Part shown: in pieces, positions 39,655 through 47,473 of the stretch | Layout of the letters: each line of letters begins with the position of its first letter | Numbering within the stretch: position 1 is the stretch's first letter | Assembly: GCA_013215385.1 (NCBI GenBank) | Contig: JABSOY010000025.1 | Location: 1-59,953 of the forward strand | Direction: 5' to 3' | Length of the DNA: 59,953 bases | Source: Colwellia sp. | Lineage (GTDB): Bacteria > Pseudomonadota > Gammaproteobacteria > Enterobacterales > Alteromonadaceae | The notes under the pieces: model-generated | Told to the model about the DNA's origin: nothing | Databases searched by the model: none | The model's input: only the letters and a program-made list of their open reading frames with translations | Translations under genes and position numbers: made by a program

Positions 39655-40272
39655 TTAGTTACGTGATGGAAATATGCCAGCTAAAGCAATGATATGGTTC
39701 ACGCCTAAAAATGGCATCATGTTATTATGAGCCTGACTACCGCCGCTATAATTTTCAGCAATAGAGCCAACATGCATATCGACATCAGGTGCAGCCGAAC
39801 TATAGATGTTAGTACGGCGTTTAGTCGCTAGGCTGTTTCCATCTGGTGTAGCAGAATTACCACTTGCATCCTTTCCACGTAACTTCACATCATGATTGTG
39901 AGATGGCATTTCGGCAGTTGTTAAAGTAACCATTTCTTGTCCCCCACGTGCCCCCAGAGCACGAGGGCTTAATCCAGGACCATTACCTGGATGTATTGCA
40001 ACACGACCGCGTAAATCGGGTAAACCAAAGGTAGTGCGACCATCGCCACCATATGTTGTGCCCAATATAGAAAACAGTGCGGTATTTGACGATATAGCGA
40101 GTAATTGCCCGTCACAAAGTGCCCACCCTCGTGGTGCAAAGTTACCACCAAACATAGTTATTTGAGCAAGGAATGGCTCTGACGCTATTGCTGATTGACT
40201 AAAACTTAAACTCACCACAAGTGCTAGTGAACTTGCAAACGTACCGGCTTTTAATAATAATTTTTTAAACAT
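39655..40272 (-). CDS. Secreted phage-tail-collar/MdpB-like protein
   Basis: 205 residues. LAQITMFGGNFAPRGWALCD and GQLLAISSNTALFSILGTTY are the tail-collar (microcystin-dependent protein, MdpB) signature, then GLPDLRGRVAIHPG and the C-terminal MPFLGVNHIIALAGIFPSRN. It differs from most of the family by a clear signal peptide (residues 1-30, ending SAIASE), so it should be exported. The family is named from phage tail fibres but occurs widely in bacteria without phages, with unknown function. No other phage gene is near. Between the Sel1 and PEP-CTERM genes, same strand. Confidence 0.85.
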   Translation of the reverse strand: MFKKLLLKAGTFASSLALVVSLSFSQSAIASEPFLAQITMFGGNFAPRGWALCDGQLLAISSNTALFSILGTTYGGDGRTTFGLPDLRGRVAIHPGNGPGLSPRALGARGGQEMVTLTTAEMPSHNHDVKLRGKDASGNSATPDGNSLATKRRTNIYSSAAPDVDMHVGSIAENYSGGSQAHNNMMPFLGVNHIIALAGIFPSRN

Positions 40273-40336
40273 GTTAAATTTCCTTCTTCTGTATGATTAA
40301 TCAGCAATACAGCTCAATTTAACTGATGACACTAAA

Positions 40337-41161
40337 TTATTTAGTCCTGAATAAAGTATTTTTTCTCCCTAATCCTAATATTCCGATCGCGAACAATAGT
40401 AACGTTGTTGGCTCAGGAACGCTTTGCGGGGGTGCTGTCTGCTGAAGAGTCACAGAATCTACTGATAAAAATTGAGAAAAGCTTGCGATGCTACTTCCGT
40501 TATCATATTCACCACCTTCTAGTGTCCAAATTAACTCCAGGTCAAGAATATCTAAAGGGTTAAGGATAAAATCAAAGAGCAGCGTATCACTTTCAGTCAT
40601 TTCACCGCCAAAGTCTCCGTTAAGGACACCACCAATTTCATTACCATAAAGCGAATCCGAAAGAAGATCAGAGAAAAATATTTCACTGCCGTTGGCCATT
40701 AAAACAAATTCAGAATCAGCATAAGCATCATCCCCTGTTGCATTAACCAAATTACTGAAAGTGAGTTTGAAAAACACCTGGTAAATATCAACCAATGATG
40801 AGTTTTCTACACTAAGAAAAGAATCAAAGCCGATTAAATATTCATCACCACTGACATCAGCAGCACCAGAAAACCCAATGCCGTCGTCGGTCTCGGTAAG
40901 TGTGCCCAATAATGGATTTACACCTGTAGTAACAGTATCTCCTGCGAAAATACTTGTCGTTGTAGTACCTCCTTCAATTACACTAAAATCTCCGGCAGTT
41001 TCTCCAAAACTAGATACGTCGTCAAACGTTATTGATGCATCAACAATGTTTATATCAGACGTTATCAGTCCTGCATAAGCTGATGATATCGAACAAACTG
41101 AACATATAACAGCAAAAGAAAAACCTACAAATATTTTCCAGACTGGCTGTTGAAAACTCAT
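40337..41161 (-). CDS. PEP-CTERM sorting-domain protein
   Basis: 274 residues. N-terminal signal peptide (VGFSFAVICSVCSISSAYA), a Ser/Asp/Gly-rich beta-type body with no recognised domain, and a C-terminal SVPEPTTLLLFAIGILGLG followed by RKNTLFRTK: PEP motif, hydrophobic helix and basic tail. Such proteins are processed by exosortase (EpsH-type) and usually reach the cell surface with exopolysaccharide; no exosortase gene is in the window. The ribosome site AGGAG lies inside a perfect 13-bp inverted repeat (see 41163-41205). Confidence 0.9.
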   Translation of the reverse strand: MSFQQPVWKIFVGFSFAVICSVCSISSAYAGLITSDINIVDASITFDDVSSFGETAGDFSVIEGGTTTTSIFAGDTVTTGVNPLLGTLTETDDGIGFSGAADVSGDEYLIGFDSFLSVENSSLVDIYQVFFKLTFSNLVNATGDDAYADSEFVLMANGSEIFFSDLLSDSLYGNEIGGVLNGDFGGEMTESDTLLFDFILNPLDILDLELIWTLEGGEYDNGSSIASFSQFLSVDSVTLQQTAPPQSVPEPTTLLLFAIGILGLGRKNTLFRTK

Positions 41162-41162
41162 A

Positions 41163-41205
41163 TTTATCTCCTAGGCTAATTTTATTTTTCATCCTAGGAG
41201 ATAAA
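41163..41205 (-). promoter_or_regulatory. Leader hairpin that can hide the ribosome binding site of the PEP-CTERM gene
   Basis: TTTATCTCCTAGG (41163-41175) and CCTAGGAGATAAA (41193-41205) are perfect 13-base complements with a 17-nt loop. On the minus strand the arm next to the start codon contains the AGGAG ribosome site (41168-41172), so in the mRNA the site would be paired. Translational control is inferred. Confidence 0.6.
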
Positions 41206-41472
41206 AGCATAATTTATACCATGCTTTTTATTTACTATAATTCAAGAGCATATATCAGGAGATTTTATTTTTTAAAAAACATGTAAAATATGCTGACACT
41301 TATTAAGCGTATATCTTGTTAACCTGTATAGCTTCATCTGCGGCTACTAAGGTAAATTAACGATAGAAAGCGTGCTGTTTTTACGGTAATAATATTCGAT
41401 GCTTTTATTACCTTTGCAAACCTAACAGACCGGAACACGTCAACTTTTTAGTTAGCTATTTCTCTTAATATA

Positions 41473-41525
41473 GAGGTGAGGGAGAAATTTGAACTCTATG
41501 CAAATGTGTAGCGCTATGAACCTTT
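41473..41525 (-). repeat. tRNA-Ser 3'-end-like repeat, copy C
   Basis: The minus strand reads TAGAGTTCAAATTTCTCCCT then CACC, a degraded T-arm and acceptor end, preceded by TTCATAGCGCTACACATTTG, related to copies A and B. No tRNA gene remains to its right, but about 90 bp upstream on that strand the sequence CCACCACATT resembles the tRNA's 3' end and flank, suggesting a lost tRNA copy. Confidence 0.5.
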
Positions 41526-41553
41526 TGTCTAACTTTTATAAACTGCAGATAAC

Positions 41554-41590
41554 AAAAAACCGCTAACCGTTCGATTAGCGGGGTTTTTTA
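41554..41590 (-). terminator. Terminator-like stem of repeat copy C
   Basis: AAAAAACCGCTAA / TTAGCGGGGTTTTTT around CCGTTCGA, the same stem family as those following the two tRNA-Ser genes, with a few substitutions. Confidence 0.6.
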
Positions 41591-41861
41591 ATGTGGTGGG
41601 CAGAATGGGCCGAGTATGGCCACTGATTTTATTCAATAAAATTACCTTTAAAGTGATTTTTAAAGAAAACTATCCAAGTTTATTAAACGAATAGAGCTAC
41701 TCTTAATCATAGAGTTAAGCTCGTCTAGAATGAAATAAAAATCTATTCAATTATTGATGCCAATAGACTTCATTAGAGAGAAGCTTTTTATCATTTTATA
41801 CTATATCCACCTAGATTTGCTATCATAACGGCTTTTCAAACCCATAAGGCAGCAGCACTGC

Positions 41862-43760
41862 GTGGCAGCTTTTCAACTTAGAGATTATCAACAAGATGCC
41901 GTTTCTGCGGTGCTCAAACACTTTCGAAACACCAACGAATCTGCGGTGATTGTTTTACCTACTGGCTCAGGTAAAAGTCTGGTAATTGCCGAACTTGCTC
42001 GCTTAGCAAAACGAAAGATACTCGTACTAACTCACGTGAAAGAGTTGGTCGAGCAAAATCATCAAAAATATGAAAGCTATGGTGTTACTGCCGGTATTTA
42101 TTCTGCGGGATTAAAACTTAAAGAAACTCAACACCAAGTCACGTTCGCCAGCATACAATCGGCAGCCCGCAATCTAGATGATTTTAATGAGCCCTACTCC
42201 TTAATTATTATTGATGAATGTCATCGAGTTAACCTAGCCAGTACTGACTTGTCTAATGATCAATCTAATGATCAATCTAAAGATAAAGCTAAAGACGCGT
42301 CAAATGACGAATCAAAAGAAAGAGCAAGCAGTAACCAGTATCAACAAATCATTGAGAAGTTGATGCAAGTTAATCCCGAAGTAAAATTACTAGGTTTAAC
42401 CGCCACCCCTTATCGTTTGGGCATGGGCTGGATTTATAAAAAGCATTATCGTGGTTTCATGCGAAGTGAAGAAAAGCGGCCTTTTGATCACTGTATTTAT
42501 GAGCTAGCGCTACGCTATTTAATTAAACGCAAATATTTAACCGAGCCCAATTTAGTCGATGCCACCATAGAACACTATGATTTTAGTAGCCTGCGAGCAA
42601 ACGCTTCTGGCGAATATAGTCCTACGGATATGAATCATCTATTAAATAAAAACCCAAGGGTGACGCAAGGCATTATAGAACAGGTCATTGAGTTAGGTGA
42701 GGACCGCCAAGGTATTATGATCTTTGCCGCGACAGTTGAGCATGCCAAAGAGGTTTATAGTTATCTACCCGCCAAATTGAGTGCGTTAATTACCGGCGCT
42801 ACCGACAACATTGAGCGCGATCAGTTAATCAAAGCATTCAAGCATAAAGAAATTAAATATCTGGTTAATGTTTCGGTGTTAACCACTGGCTTTGATGCGC
42901 CCCATGTCGATATGATTGCGATATTACGTCCGACACAATCGGTTAGTCTCTATCAGCAAATAATTGGTCGTGGCCTGCGCTTGAGTGAAAACAAAAAAGA
43001 TTGCTTGGTGATTGACTATACCGGCAATGATTTTGACCTCTATCATCCGGAAGTCGGTGAGAAAAAGCCAAATAGTAAAAGTCAGCCTGTGCAAGTTGTT
43101 TGCCCTAGTTGTGAATTTCCCAATACATTTTGGGGAATCTGTGATGATAACGGTTATTTAGTTGAGCACTACGGCAGACGATGCCAAGGCCTCGTCAATG
43201 ACCCCAGTGAAGAGCGATCTACAGAGAGTCAGTGTGACTACCGCTTTGTCTTTAAAGAGTGCCCTCACTGTGGTGGTGAAAATGACATTGCGGCTCGGAC
43301 CTGTTTGCAGTGTTTTGAGGTCTTAGTCGACCCCGATGATATGTTAAAAAAGGCACTGCAACTCAAAGATTCAAAAATTATTCGCTGCGCAGGTCTTAAT
43401 TTAACCAGAGTTAGTAATAAGGTTAATGATAAGCTCAGTGATAAGGGCGCTGATAGGTTAAAAATCACTTACCATGATGAAGAAGGCACTGAGCTTAATG
43501 AATCTTTTGATTTTTCTAGACCTAATCAGGTTAAAGCGTTCAACGATATCTTTTCTAAACGCCTTAGCGCTAAAATCAGTGTTCAACTGGGTTCAACTGA
43601 GTCGTTTGAAGTGACTAATCTAGAGCAAGCATTAAAGCTAGCGAACCTGTTGCCTTGCCCAGATTTTGTCATTGCCAGAAAACAAAAATACTACTGGCGT
43701 ATTAAAGACAGACTTTTTGACTATCAAGGTAAATACCGAAAAGCCAATCAGCTTAAATAA
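41862..43760 (+). CDS. DEAD/DEAH-box helicase of superfamily 2 (SSL2/RadD-like) with C-terminal zinc motifs
   Basis: 632 residues from a GTG. Walker A LPTGSGKS (residues 32-39), motif II IIIDECHR (DECH 118-121), motif III GLTATPYRLG, and C-terminal helicase motifs VLTTGFDAPHVD and QQIIGRGLRLSE. Then CPSC...C and CPHCGGENDIAARTC give two zinc-ribbon-like clusters. Size and layout resemble RadD (YejH), which assists double-strand-break repair. An unusual hydrophilic insert (about residues 127-158, repeated SNDQ units) sits between motifs II and III. The gene is flanked by direct tRNA-end-like repeats C and B, so it may have been inserted as a unit. Confidence 0.85.
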   Translation: MAAFQLRDYQQDAVSAVLKHFRNTNESAVIVLPTGSGKSLVIAELARLAKRKILVLTHVKELVEQNHQKYESYGVTAGIYSAGLKLKETQHQVTFASIQSAARNLDDFNEPYSLIIIDECHRVNLASTDLSNDQSNDQSKDKAKDASNDESKERASSNQYQQIIEKLMQVNPEVKLLGLTATPYRLGMGWIYKKHYRGFMRSEEKRPFDHCIYELALRYLIKRKYLTEPNLVDATIEHYDFSSLRANASGEYSPTDMNHLLNKNPRVTQGIIEQVIELGEDRQGIMIFAATVEHAKEVYSYLPAKLSALITGATDNIERDQLIKAFKHKEIKYLVNVSVLTTGFDAPHVDMIAILRPTQSVSLYQQIIGRGLRLSENKKDCLVIDYTGNDFDLYHPEVGEKKPNSKSQPVQVVCPSCEFPNTFWGICDDNGYLVEHYGRRCQGLVNDPSEERSTESQCDYRFVFKECPHCGGENDIAARTCLQCFEVLVDPDDMLKKALQLKDSKIIRCAGLNLTRVSNKVNDKLSDKGADRLKITYHDEEGTELNESFDFSRPNQVKAFNDIFSKRLSAKISVQLGSTESFEVTNLEQALKLANLLPCPDFVIARKQKYYWRIKDRLFDYQGKYRKANQLK

Positions 43761-43820
43761 ACTAAATAAAAATAATGTTCAGCTTAATATTTAAGCTTGC
43801 TAGGGAACAAAGATGAAAGC

Positions 43821-43856
43821 AAAAAAACGCTAATCTTTCAATTAGCGGTTTTTTTA
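43821..43856 (-). terminator. Terminator stem left of repeat copy B
   Basis: AAAAAAACGCTAAT-CTTTCA-ATTAGCGGTTTTTTT, about 60 bp past the helicase gene and on the minus strand directly after repeat copy B. It can serve either side and belongs to the same stem family as the tRNA terminators. Confidence 0.7.
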
Positions 43857-43862
43857 AATGTG

Positions 43863-43925
43863 GCGGTGAGATAAAGATTTGAACTCTACTCGAAGGTTTA
43901 GTGCTATAACCCCTTGGTCTAACTT
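43863..43925 (-). repeat. tRNA-Ser 3'-end-like repeat, copy B
   Basis: On the minus strand it reads TATAGCACTAAACCTTCGAG, then TAGAGTTCAAATCTTTATCT and CACCGCCA. The T-arm and acceptor end match the tRNA-Ser gene at almost every base, but the 5' half is missing and no anticodon arm can be folded, so it is not a working tRNA. Confidence 0.7.
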
Positions 43926-43943
43926 TTATAAACTGCAGATAGC

Positions 43944-43977
43944 AAAAAACCGCTAATCTTTCGATTAGCGGTTTTTT
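43944..43977 (-). terminator. Terminator of the second tRNA-Ser gene
   Basis: AAAAAACCGCTAATC (43944-43958), loop TTTC, GATTAGCGGTTTTTT (43963-43977). On the minus strand it lies about six bases past the CCA end. Confidence 0.85.
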
Positions 43978-43982
43978 AAATG

Positions 43983-44072
43983 TGGCGGTGAGATAGAGAT
44001 TTGAACTCTAGGACGGGATAAACCGTCGCTGGTTTTCAAGACCAGTGCTTTCGACCACTCAGCCATCTCACC
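43983..44072 (-). tRNA. tRNA-Ser (anticodon UGA), second copy
   Basis: Same 90 bases as the gene at 21863-21952, including encoded CCA, anticodon loop CTTGAAA and long variable arm. The upstream flank is also similar for about 40 bp, then diverges, and it has its own promoter. Confidence 0.95.
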
Positions 44073-44112
44073 TGAATGTTTCAAAACAATTGCTTGCTTC
44101 AGAACGAGGCGA

Positions 44113-44141
44113 ATATTAAAGTGTCGAAAAAGACTTGTAAA
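44113..44141 (-). promoter_or_regulatory. Promoter of the second tRNA-Ser gene
   Basis: Minus strand: -35 TTTACA (44136-44141), 17-bp spacer, -10 TAATAT (44113-44118), followed by TCGCC. Same design as the first tRNA promoter but with a different spacer sequence. Confidence 0.7.
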
Positions 44142-44222
44142 GCATTTCTTTTATAAAAAGGTTTGTTTGCTAGAAAAAACATCACATTGCTAGCAATTTA
44201 AGCAATAGTTTAAGGTTCTTAT

Positions 44223-44831
44223 ATGAATAATGACAATTCAATCGAAAAGATTTGCCGCTGCCCTTGGCTTGATACATCAAAACCTGACTATGTAAAATAT
44301 CATGATGAAGAATGGGGAGTACCTGTTTATGATGATCAAAAGCTATTTGAGTACTTAACATTAGAGTCTGCGCAAGCAGGCCTAAGCTGGTATACCATAC
44401 TAAAACGACGTGAAGGATATCGAACGGCATTTGCTCAATTCGATGTTGAAATTGTTGCTAAGTACAGTCAAGAAAAAATTGAAGAGCTAATGCTCAACAG
44501 CAATATAATCCGTAACCGTTTAAAAATAAATGCTGCCGTTAATAACGCTCAGTGTTTTATTGATATCCAAAAAGAGTTTGGCAGTTTTAGCACTTACATG
44601 TGGCAATTCGTTAATAACAAAACCATTGTTAATTCATGGGATAATTTAGCCGACTACCCTGCTACGTCGGCTGAATCAGATGCTTGGTGCAAAGATTTAA
44701 AAAAACGCGGTTTTAAGTTTGTTGGCTCAACAATCTGCTACGCACATATGCAAGCTTGCGGTATGGTCAATGATCACAGTAAAGACTGTTACAAACGTTC
44801 ACAAATTATCAATGAATATCAACAGGTCTGA
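44223..44831 (+). CDS. tag: DNA-3-methyladenine glycosylase I
   Basis: 202 residues, close to the family length of 187-200. CRCPWLDTSKPDYVKYHDEE and WGVPVYDDQKLFEYLTLE with SAQAGLSWYTIL are diagnostic for Tag. The structural zinc ligands (N-terminal Cys, a His near residue 20 and C-terminal HSKDC) are present. It removes 3-methyladenine from alkylated DNA. Single gene beside tRNA-Ser. Confidence 0.95.
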   Translation: MNNDNSIEKICRCPWLDTSKPDYVKYHDEEWGVPVYDDQKLFEYLTLESAQAGLSWYTILKRREGYRTAFAQFDVEIVAKYSQEKIEELMLNSNIIRNRLKINAAVNNAQCFIDIQKEFGSFSTYMWQFVNNKTIVNSWDNLADYPATSAESDAWCKDLKKRGFKFVGSTICYAHMQACGMVNDHSKDCYKRSQIINEYQQV

Positions 44832-44968
44832 ACAACTAAAGCATAGTAATTTAAAAATCACCGTGCCATAATATGTCAAAATGTCTTTAGTAAACTTTAA
44901 GCTTACCTTGAATTTTGCTAAAATGGCCTTATCTAAAAAGTATAACCAAAGTTATCAGAGGAAATTTT

Positions 44969-45631
44969 ATGCAATCAAATATTAGTTTACAGGGTAGTAA
45001 AAGTTCAGCTATCGAAATTAACAAAGTACTTAAAAATACTTACATGTTGTTGTCAATGACGCTAGCATTTAGTGCGGTTGTCGCAGGTTTTTCTGCATAC
45101 CTAAATTTACCTCACCCTGGAATGATAGTTTCTTTAGTCGGTGTTTATGGATTAATGTTTTTAGTGCATAAGACTGCAGACTCTAGTGCAGGTTTATTAA
45201 GTGTATTCGCCTTTACCGGCTTTTTAGGTTACATCACTGGACCAATAATTGGCATGTATGTAGCAAGTGGTGGTACTGATCTTGTTGTTATGGCTCTCGG
45301 TGGGACAGGTTTCATCTTCTTTGCTTTGTCTGCTTTTGTTTTAACAACTAAAAAAGACATGAGCTTTTTAAACGGAATGCTTTTTGCTGGTTTTTGGGTA
45401 TTGATAATTACAATGGTTGCTAATATGTTTCTTAATATTCCAGCATTAGGCTTAGCGATTAGCGCCCTATTCATCTTATTTTCTAGTGGCATCATATTAA
45501 AGCAAACTAGCGATATCATTCAAGGTGGTGAAAGAAACTACATTATCGCAACACTTACTTTGTTTGTTTCTATCTATAATATTTTTATGAGCTTATTACA
45601 CATATTAGGTGTTACTAGCGGTGACGATTAA
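44969..45631 (+). CDS. yccA: Bax inhibitor-1/YccA family membrane protein
   Basis: 220 residues from the ATG at 44969 with AGAGGA upstream; an earlier in-frame ATG at 44915 lacks a ribosome site. Seven hydrophobic helices, with HKTADSSAGLLSVFAFTGF, YITGPIIGMYVASGG and TSDIIQGGERNYIIAT as in YccA. YccA interacts with the FtsH protease in the inner membrane. As in E. coli, where yccA and tusE are neighbours, the tus genes follow. A strong terminator ends the gene. Confidence 0.9.
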   Translation: MQSNISLQGSKSSAIEINKVLKNTYMLLSMTLAFSAVVAGFSAYLNLPHPGMIVSLVGVYGLMFLVHKTADSSAGLLSVFAFTGFLGYITGPIIGMYVASGGTDLVVMALGGTGFIFFALSAFVLTTKKDMSFLNGMLFAGFWVLIITMVANMFLNIPALGLAISALFILFSSGIILKQTSDIIQGGERNYIIATLTLFVSIYNIFMSLLHILGVTSGDD

Positions 45632-45676
45632 TATCTCAAGATAATAGAATGTAAGCTGAATATTGCTTATAATACG

Positions 45677-45714
45677 AAACCTCGTTGATCATACGATCAA
45701 CGAGGTTTTTTTAT
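45677..45714 (+). terminator. Rho-independent terminator after yccA
   Basis: Perfect 14-bp stem AAACCTCGTTGATC (45677-45690), loop ATAC, GATCAACGAGGTTT (45695-45708), then T-run. It separates yccA from tusD. Confidence 0.9.
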
Positions 45715-45749
45715 ATTGAACTTTTGTTATTAAGCAGCTAGGACACCTT

Positions 45750-46124
45750 GTGAAAAGTATCGCTTTTGTTATCACCACCCCTCCTAATAGTAATTTAACC
45801 GCAACCGCTATCAATATGGTTACGACTGCATTAACAATGAAGATGAACGTTGTCGGGGTATTCTTTTATCAAGACGGGGTATTAAATGGTAGCCAGCACC
45901 TTGCGTTGCCTAATGACGAATATCAAGCACACCAGCAATGGCAACAGTTATATCACAAGTATAATCTTCCCTTACATTTATGTGCTACCGCGGCAGAAAA
46001 ACGCGGCCTAAGTGATGATATTAATGATAAGCACGCAACTAATGTTCATCAAGCTTTTACCTTGTCGGGTTTAGGCGAATTAGTTGAATTGAATGTTAAA
46101 GCCGATCGTTTAATTCAACTTTGA
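45750..46124 (+). CDS. tusD: Sulfurtransferase TusD subunit
   Basis: 124 residues from a GTG with AGGA eight bases upstream. The DsrE-fold protein carries the sulfur-relay cysteine Cys78 in LHLCATAAEKRG, the same position as in E. coli TusD. The TusBCD complex passes persulfide sulfur from TusA to TusE for 2-thiouridine in tRNA wobble positions. First gene of tusDCBE. Confidence 0.95.
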   Translation: MKSIAFVITTPPNSNLTATAINMVTTALTMKMNVVGVFFYQDGVLNGSQHLALPNDEYQAHQQWQQLYHKYNLPLHLCATAAEKRGLSDDINDKHATNVHQAFTLSGLGELVELNVKADRLIQL

Positions 46125-46134
46125 GGATATATAT

Positions 46135-46503
46135 ATGTCAGTAACTGAAAAGTCAGTCGCTATTCTTAATGCTAGCGCGCCATTGTCAAACGCTAATGCT
46201 AAAGATTCTCTCGATATTGCCCTTATTTTTGGCTCGTATGAACAAGCCATAAGTTTGTATTTTCAGGGTGACGGCGTTTATCAATTAATAGCTAAGCAAC
46301 ATCCTGAACTGATCCAGCAAAAAGATTTTTTAAAAACCTTAGACGCGTTAGAGTTTTACGATATTGAGAATATATATGTTTGTCATCATTCTCTTAATCA
46401 ACGTGGTTTGCCTAGTAACTTTTCGATTGAAAATGTTCAGGTACTCAAACAAGATGACTTTGCAACATCATTACACCAACACCAAACAATATTAAGGTTT
46501 TAA
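46135..46503 (+). CDS. tusC: Sulfurtransferase TusC subunit
   Basis: 122 residues, DsrF-like. The N-terminus is about ten residues longer than usual (VAILNASAPLSNANAKDSLD), and the body includes ALIFGSYEQAISLYFQGDG and LDALEFYDIENIYVC. Part of the TusBCD hexamer. 10 bp after tusD, 6 bp before tusB. Confidence 0.9.
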   Translation: MSVTEKSVAILNASAPLSNANAKDSLDIALIFGSYEQAISLYFQGDGVYQLIAKQHPELIQQKDFLKTLDALEFYDIENIYVCHHSLNQRGLPSNFSIENVQVLKQDDFATSLHQHQTILRF

Positions 46504-46509
46504 TTCATC

Positions 46510-46806
46510 ATGAGTATGCTTCATTTAGTACGCACTTCAGCTTTTCAAACCAGTGATTTTGAGCAATGTCTTAACGTAATACAGATAAGTGACACCATCG
46601 TTTTACTTGATGATGGTTGCTACAATCTTAATCATGATTTATGGCAACAAGCCTTGAATAAAGTTGCGTTACCAGCACTTTATATTATTGAAGCGCATGC
46701 TCAGGCAAGAGCAATAACTATTGATAAGGATAAAATTAATACTTTATCACTAGATGCATTAATGACATTAATTTGTGAAACACAAAAGTCGGTAACTTGG
46801 CAATGA
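46510..46806 (+). CDS. tusB: Sulfurtransferase TusB subunit
   Basis: 98 residues, DsrH-like: [19 protein letters not shown] and [13 protein letters not shown]. Small structural subunit of the TusBCD complex. Overlaps tusE by ten bases, so the two are translationally coupled. Confidence 0.9.
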   Translation: MSMLHLVRTSAFQTSDFEQCLNVIQISDTIVLLDDGCYNLNHDLWQQALNKVALPALYIIEAHAQARAITIDKDKINTLSLDALMTLICETQKSVTWQ

Positions 46807-47135
46807 GTTTAGTTTTTAACGAGCAAGAAATAGCGACCGACAAGCAAGGTTATTTAATCAACTTTAAAGACTGGCATAGCGATTTAGCCCAATTAATTGC
46901 TGACCAAGATGAATTAGTATTAACAGAGTCGCATTGGGAAGTTATTCGTTTTGTTAGGGAGTTTTACCTCACCTATAATACTTCGCCCGCGATTAGAGCG
47001 TTAACGAAAGCGATGAAAGCTGAGTTTGGGGAAGAAAAAGCAAGTAGTCGATATTTATATCGATTATTTAAAGAAGGTCCTGCTAAACAAGCGACAAAGT
47101 ATGCTGGCTTACCAAAGCCAGCACGATGCATTTAA
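46797..47135 (+). CDS. tusE: TusE sulfur carrier (DsrC-like)
   Basis: 112 residues. The C-terminal [12 protein letters not shown] ends in the carrier Cys111 on the flexible arm; [14 protein letters not shown] and [12 protein letters not shown] are family motifs. It takes sulfur from TusBCD and hands it to MnmA for tRNA 2-thiolation. In E. coli tusE is apart from tusBCD; here all four are in one operon. An alternative start two codons downstream (MSLVF) is equally likely. Confidence 0.95.
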   Translation: MAMSLVFNEQEIATDKQGYLINFKDWHSDLAQLIADQDELVLTESHWEVIRFVREFYLTYNTSPAIRALTKAMKAEFGEEKASSRYLYRLFKEGPAKQATKYAGLPKPARCI

Positions 47136-47161
47136 CCGCTTAAAAATACTCTAAACCAATA

Positions 47162-47365
47162 TTAAACTTTAATATTGATATTATGACCACTATTACCAAC
47201 CGTTGGTAAAGCTGTCGAACCAACACTACCCGCTGAAGCAATAAGCTTTAACGCCATTTGACCTTCAATTTCTTGCTGGCCCTGTGATAATTTAGCCGTT
47301 TTCAGCGCATGGCCTGTGGTTATATTAGTTTGAACACCTTCAGTATTATTTAATGATATTGACAT
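47162..47365 (-). CDS. Small YjfB-like protein of unknown function
   Basis: 67 residues from the ATG at 47365 (MSISLNNTEGV); a second ATG at 47377 lies within its ribosome site (GAGAGGT), so the downstream start is preferred. No signal or membrane segment. The ending NSGHNINIKV and the AKLSQGQQEIEGQMALKLI helix resemble the small putative motility proteins of the YjfB type, but the similarity is weak. Convergent with tusE (26-bp gap). Confidence 0.5.
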   Translation of the reverse strand: MSISLNNTEGVQTNITTGHALKTAKLSQGQQEIEGQMALKLIASAGSVGSTALPTVGNSGHNINIKV

Positions 47366-47473
47366 AAAACCTCTCACATTTTAGCTATTCGACATAGCGA
47401 GTTAGAACAAGTACAACATTGGTCAAAGACTATATCGACAAGCTCTATAATAACTTTAGCCATAGCGTAAAAT

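Larger units (their letters stand above)
41162..41861. other. Intergenic region with hairpin, repeat copy and terminator
   Basis: 700 bp without a gene. From left: the leader hairpin of the PEP-CTERM gene (41163-41205), AT-rich DNA, tRNA-end-like repeat copy C (41473-41525), its terminator-like stem (41554-41590), then the upstream region of the helicase gene. Confidence 0.5.
43761..44222. other. Region with two terminator stems, repeat copy B and tRNA-Ser
   Basis: No protein gene. From left: a stem at 43821-43856, repeat copy B, a second stem at 43944-43977, tRNA-Ser and its promoter. Confidence 0.8.

Noticed and set aside
39655-40272. Prophage region
   Set aside because: Only one tail-collar-like gene is present, with a signal peptide; no capsid, terminase or lysis genes nearby.
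43863-43925. Repeat copy B (and A, C) as a working tRNA gene
   Set aside because: Only the T-arm and acceptor 3' strand are present; no matching 5' acceptor strand, D-arm or anticodon arm can be found.
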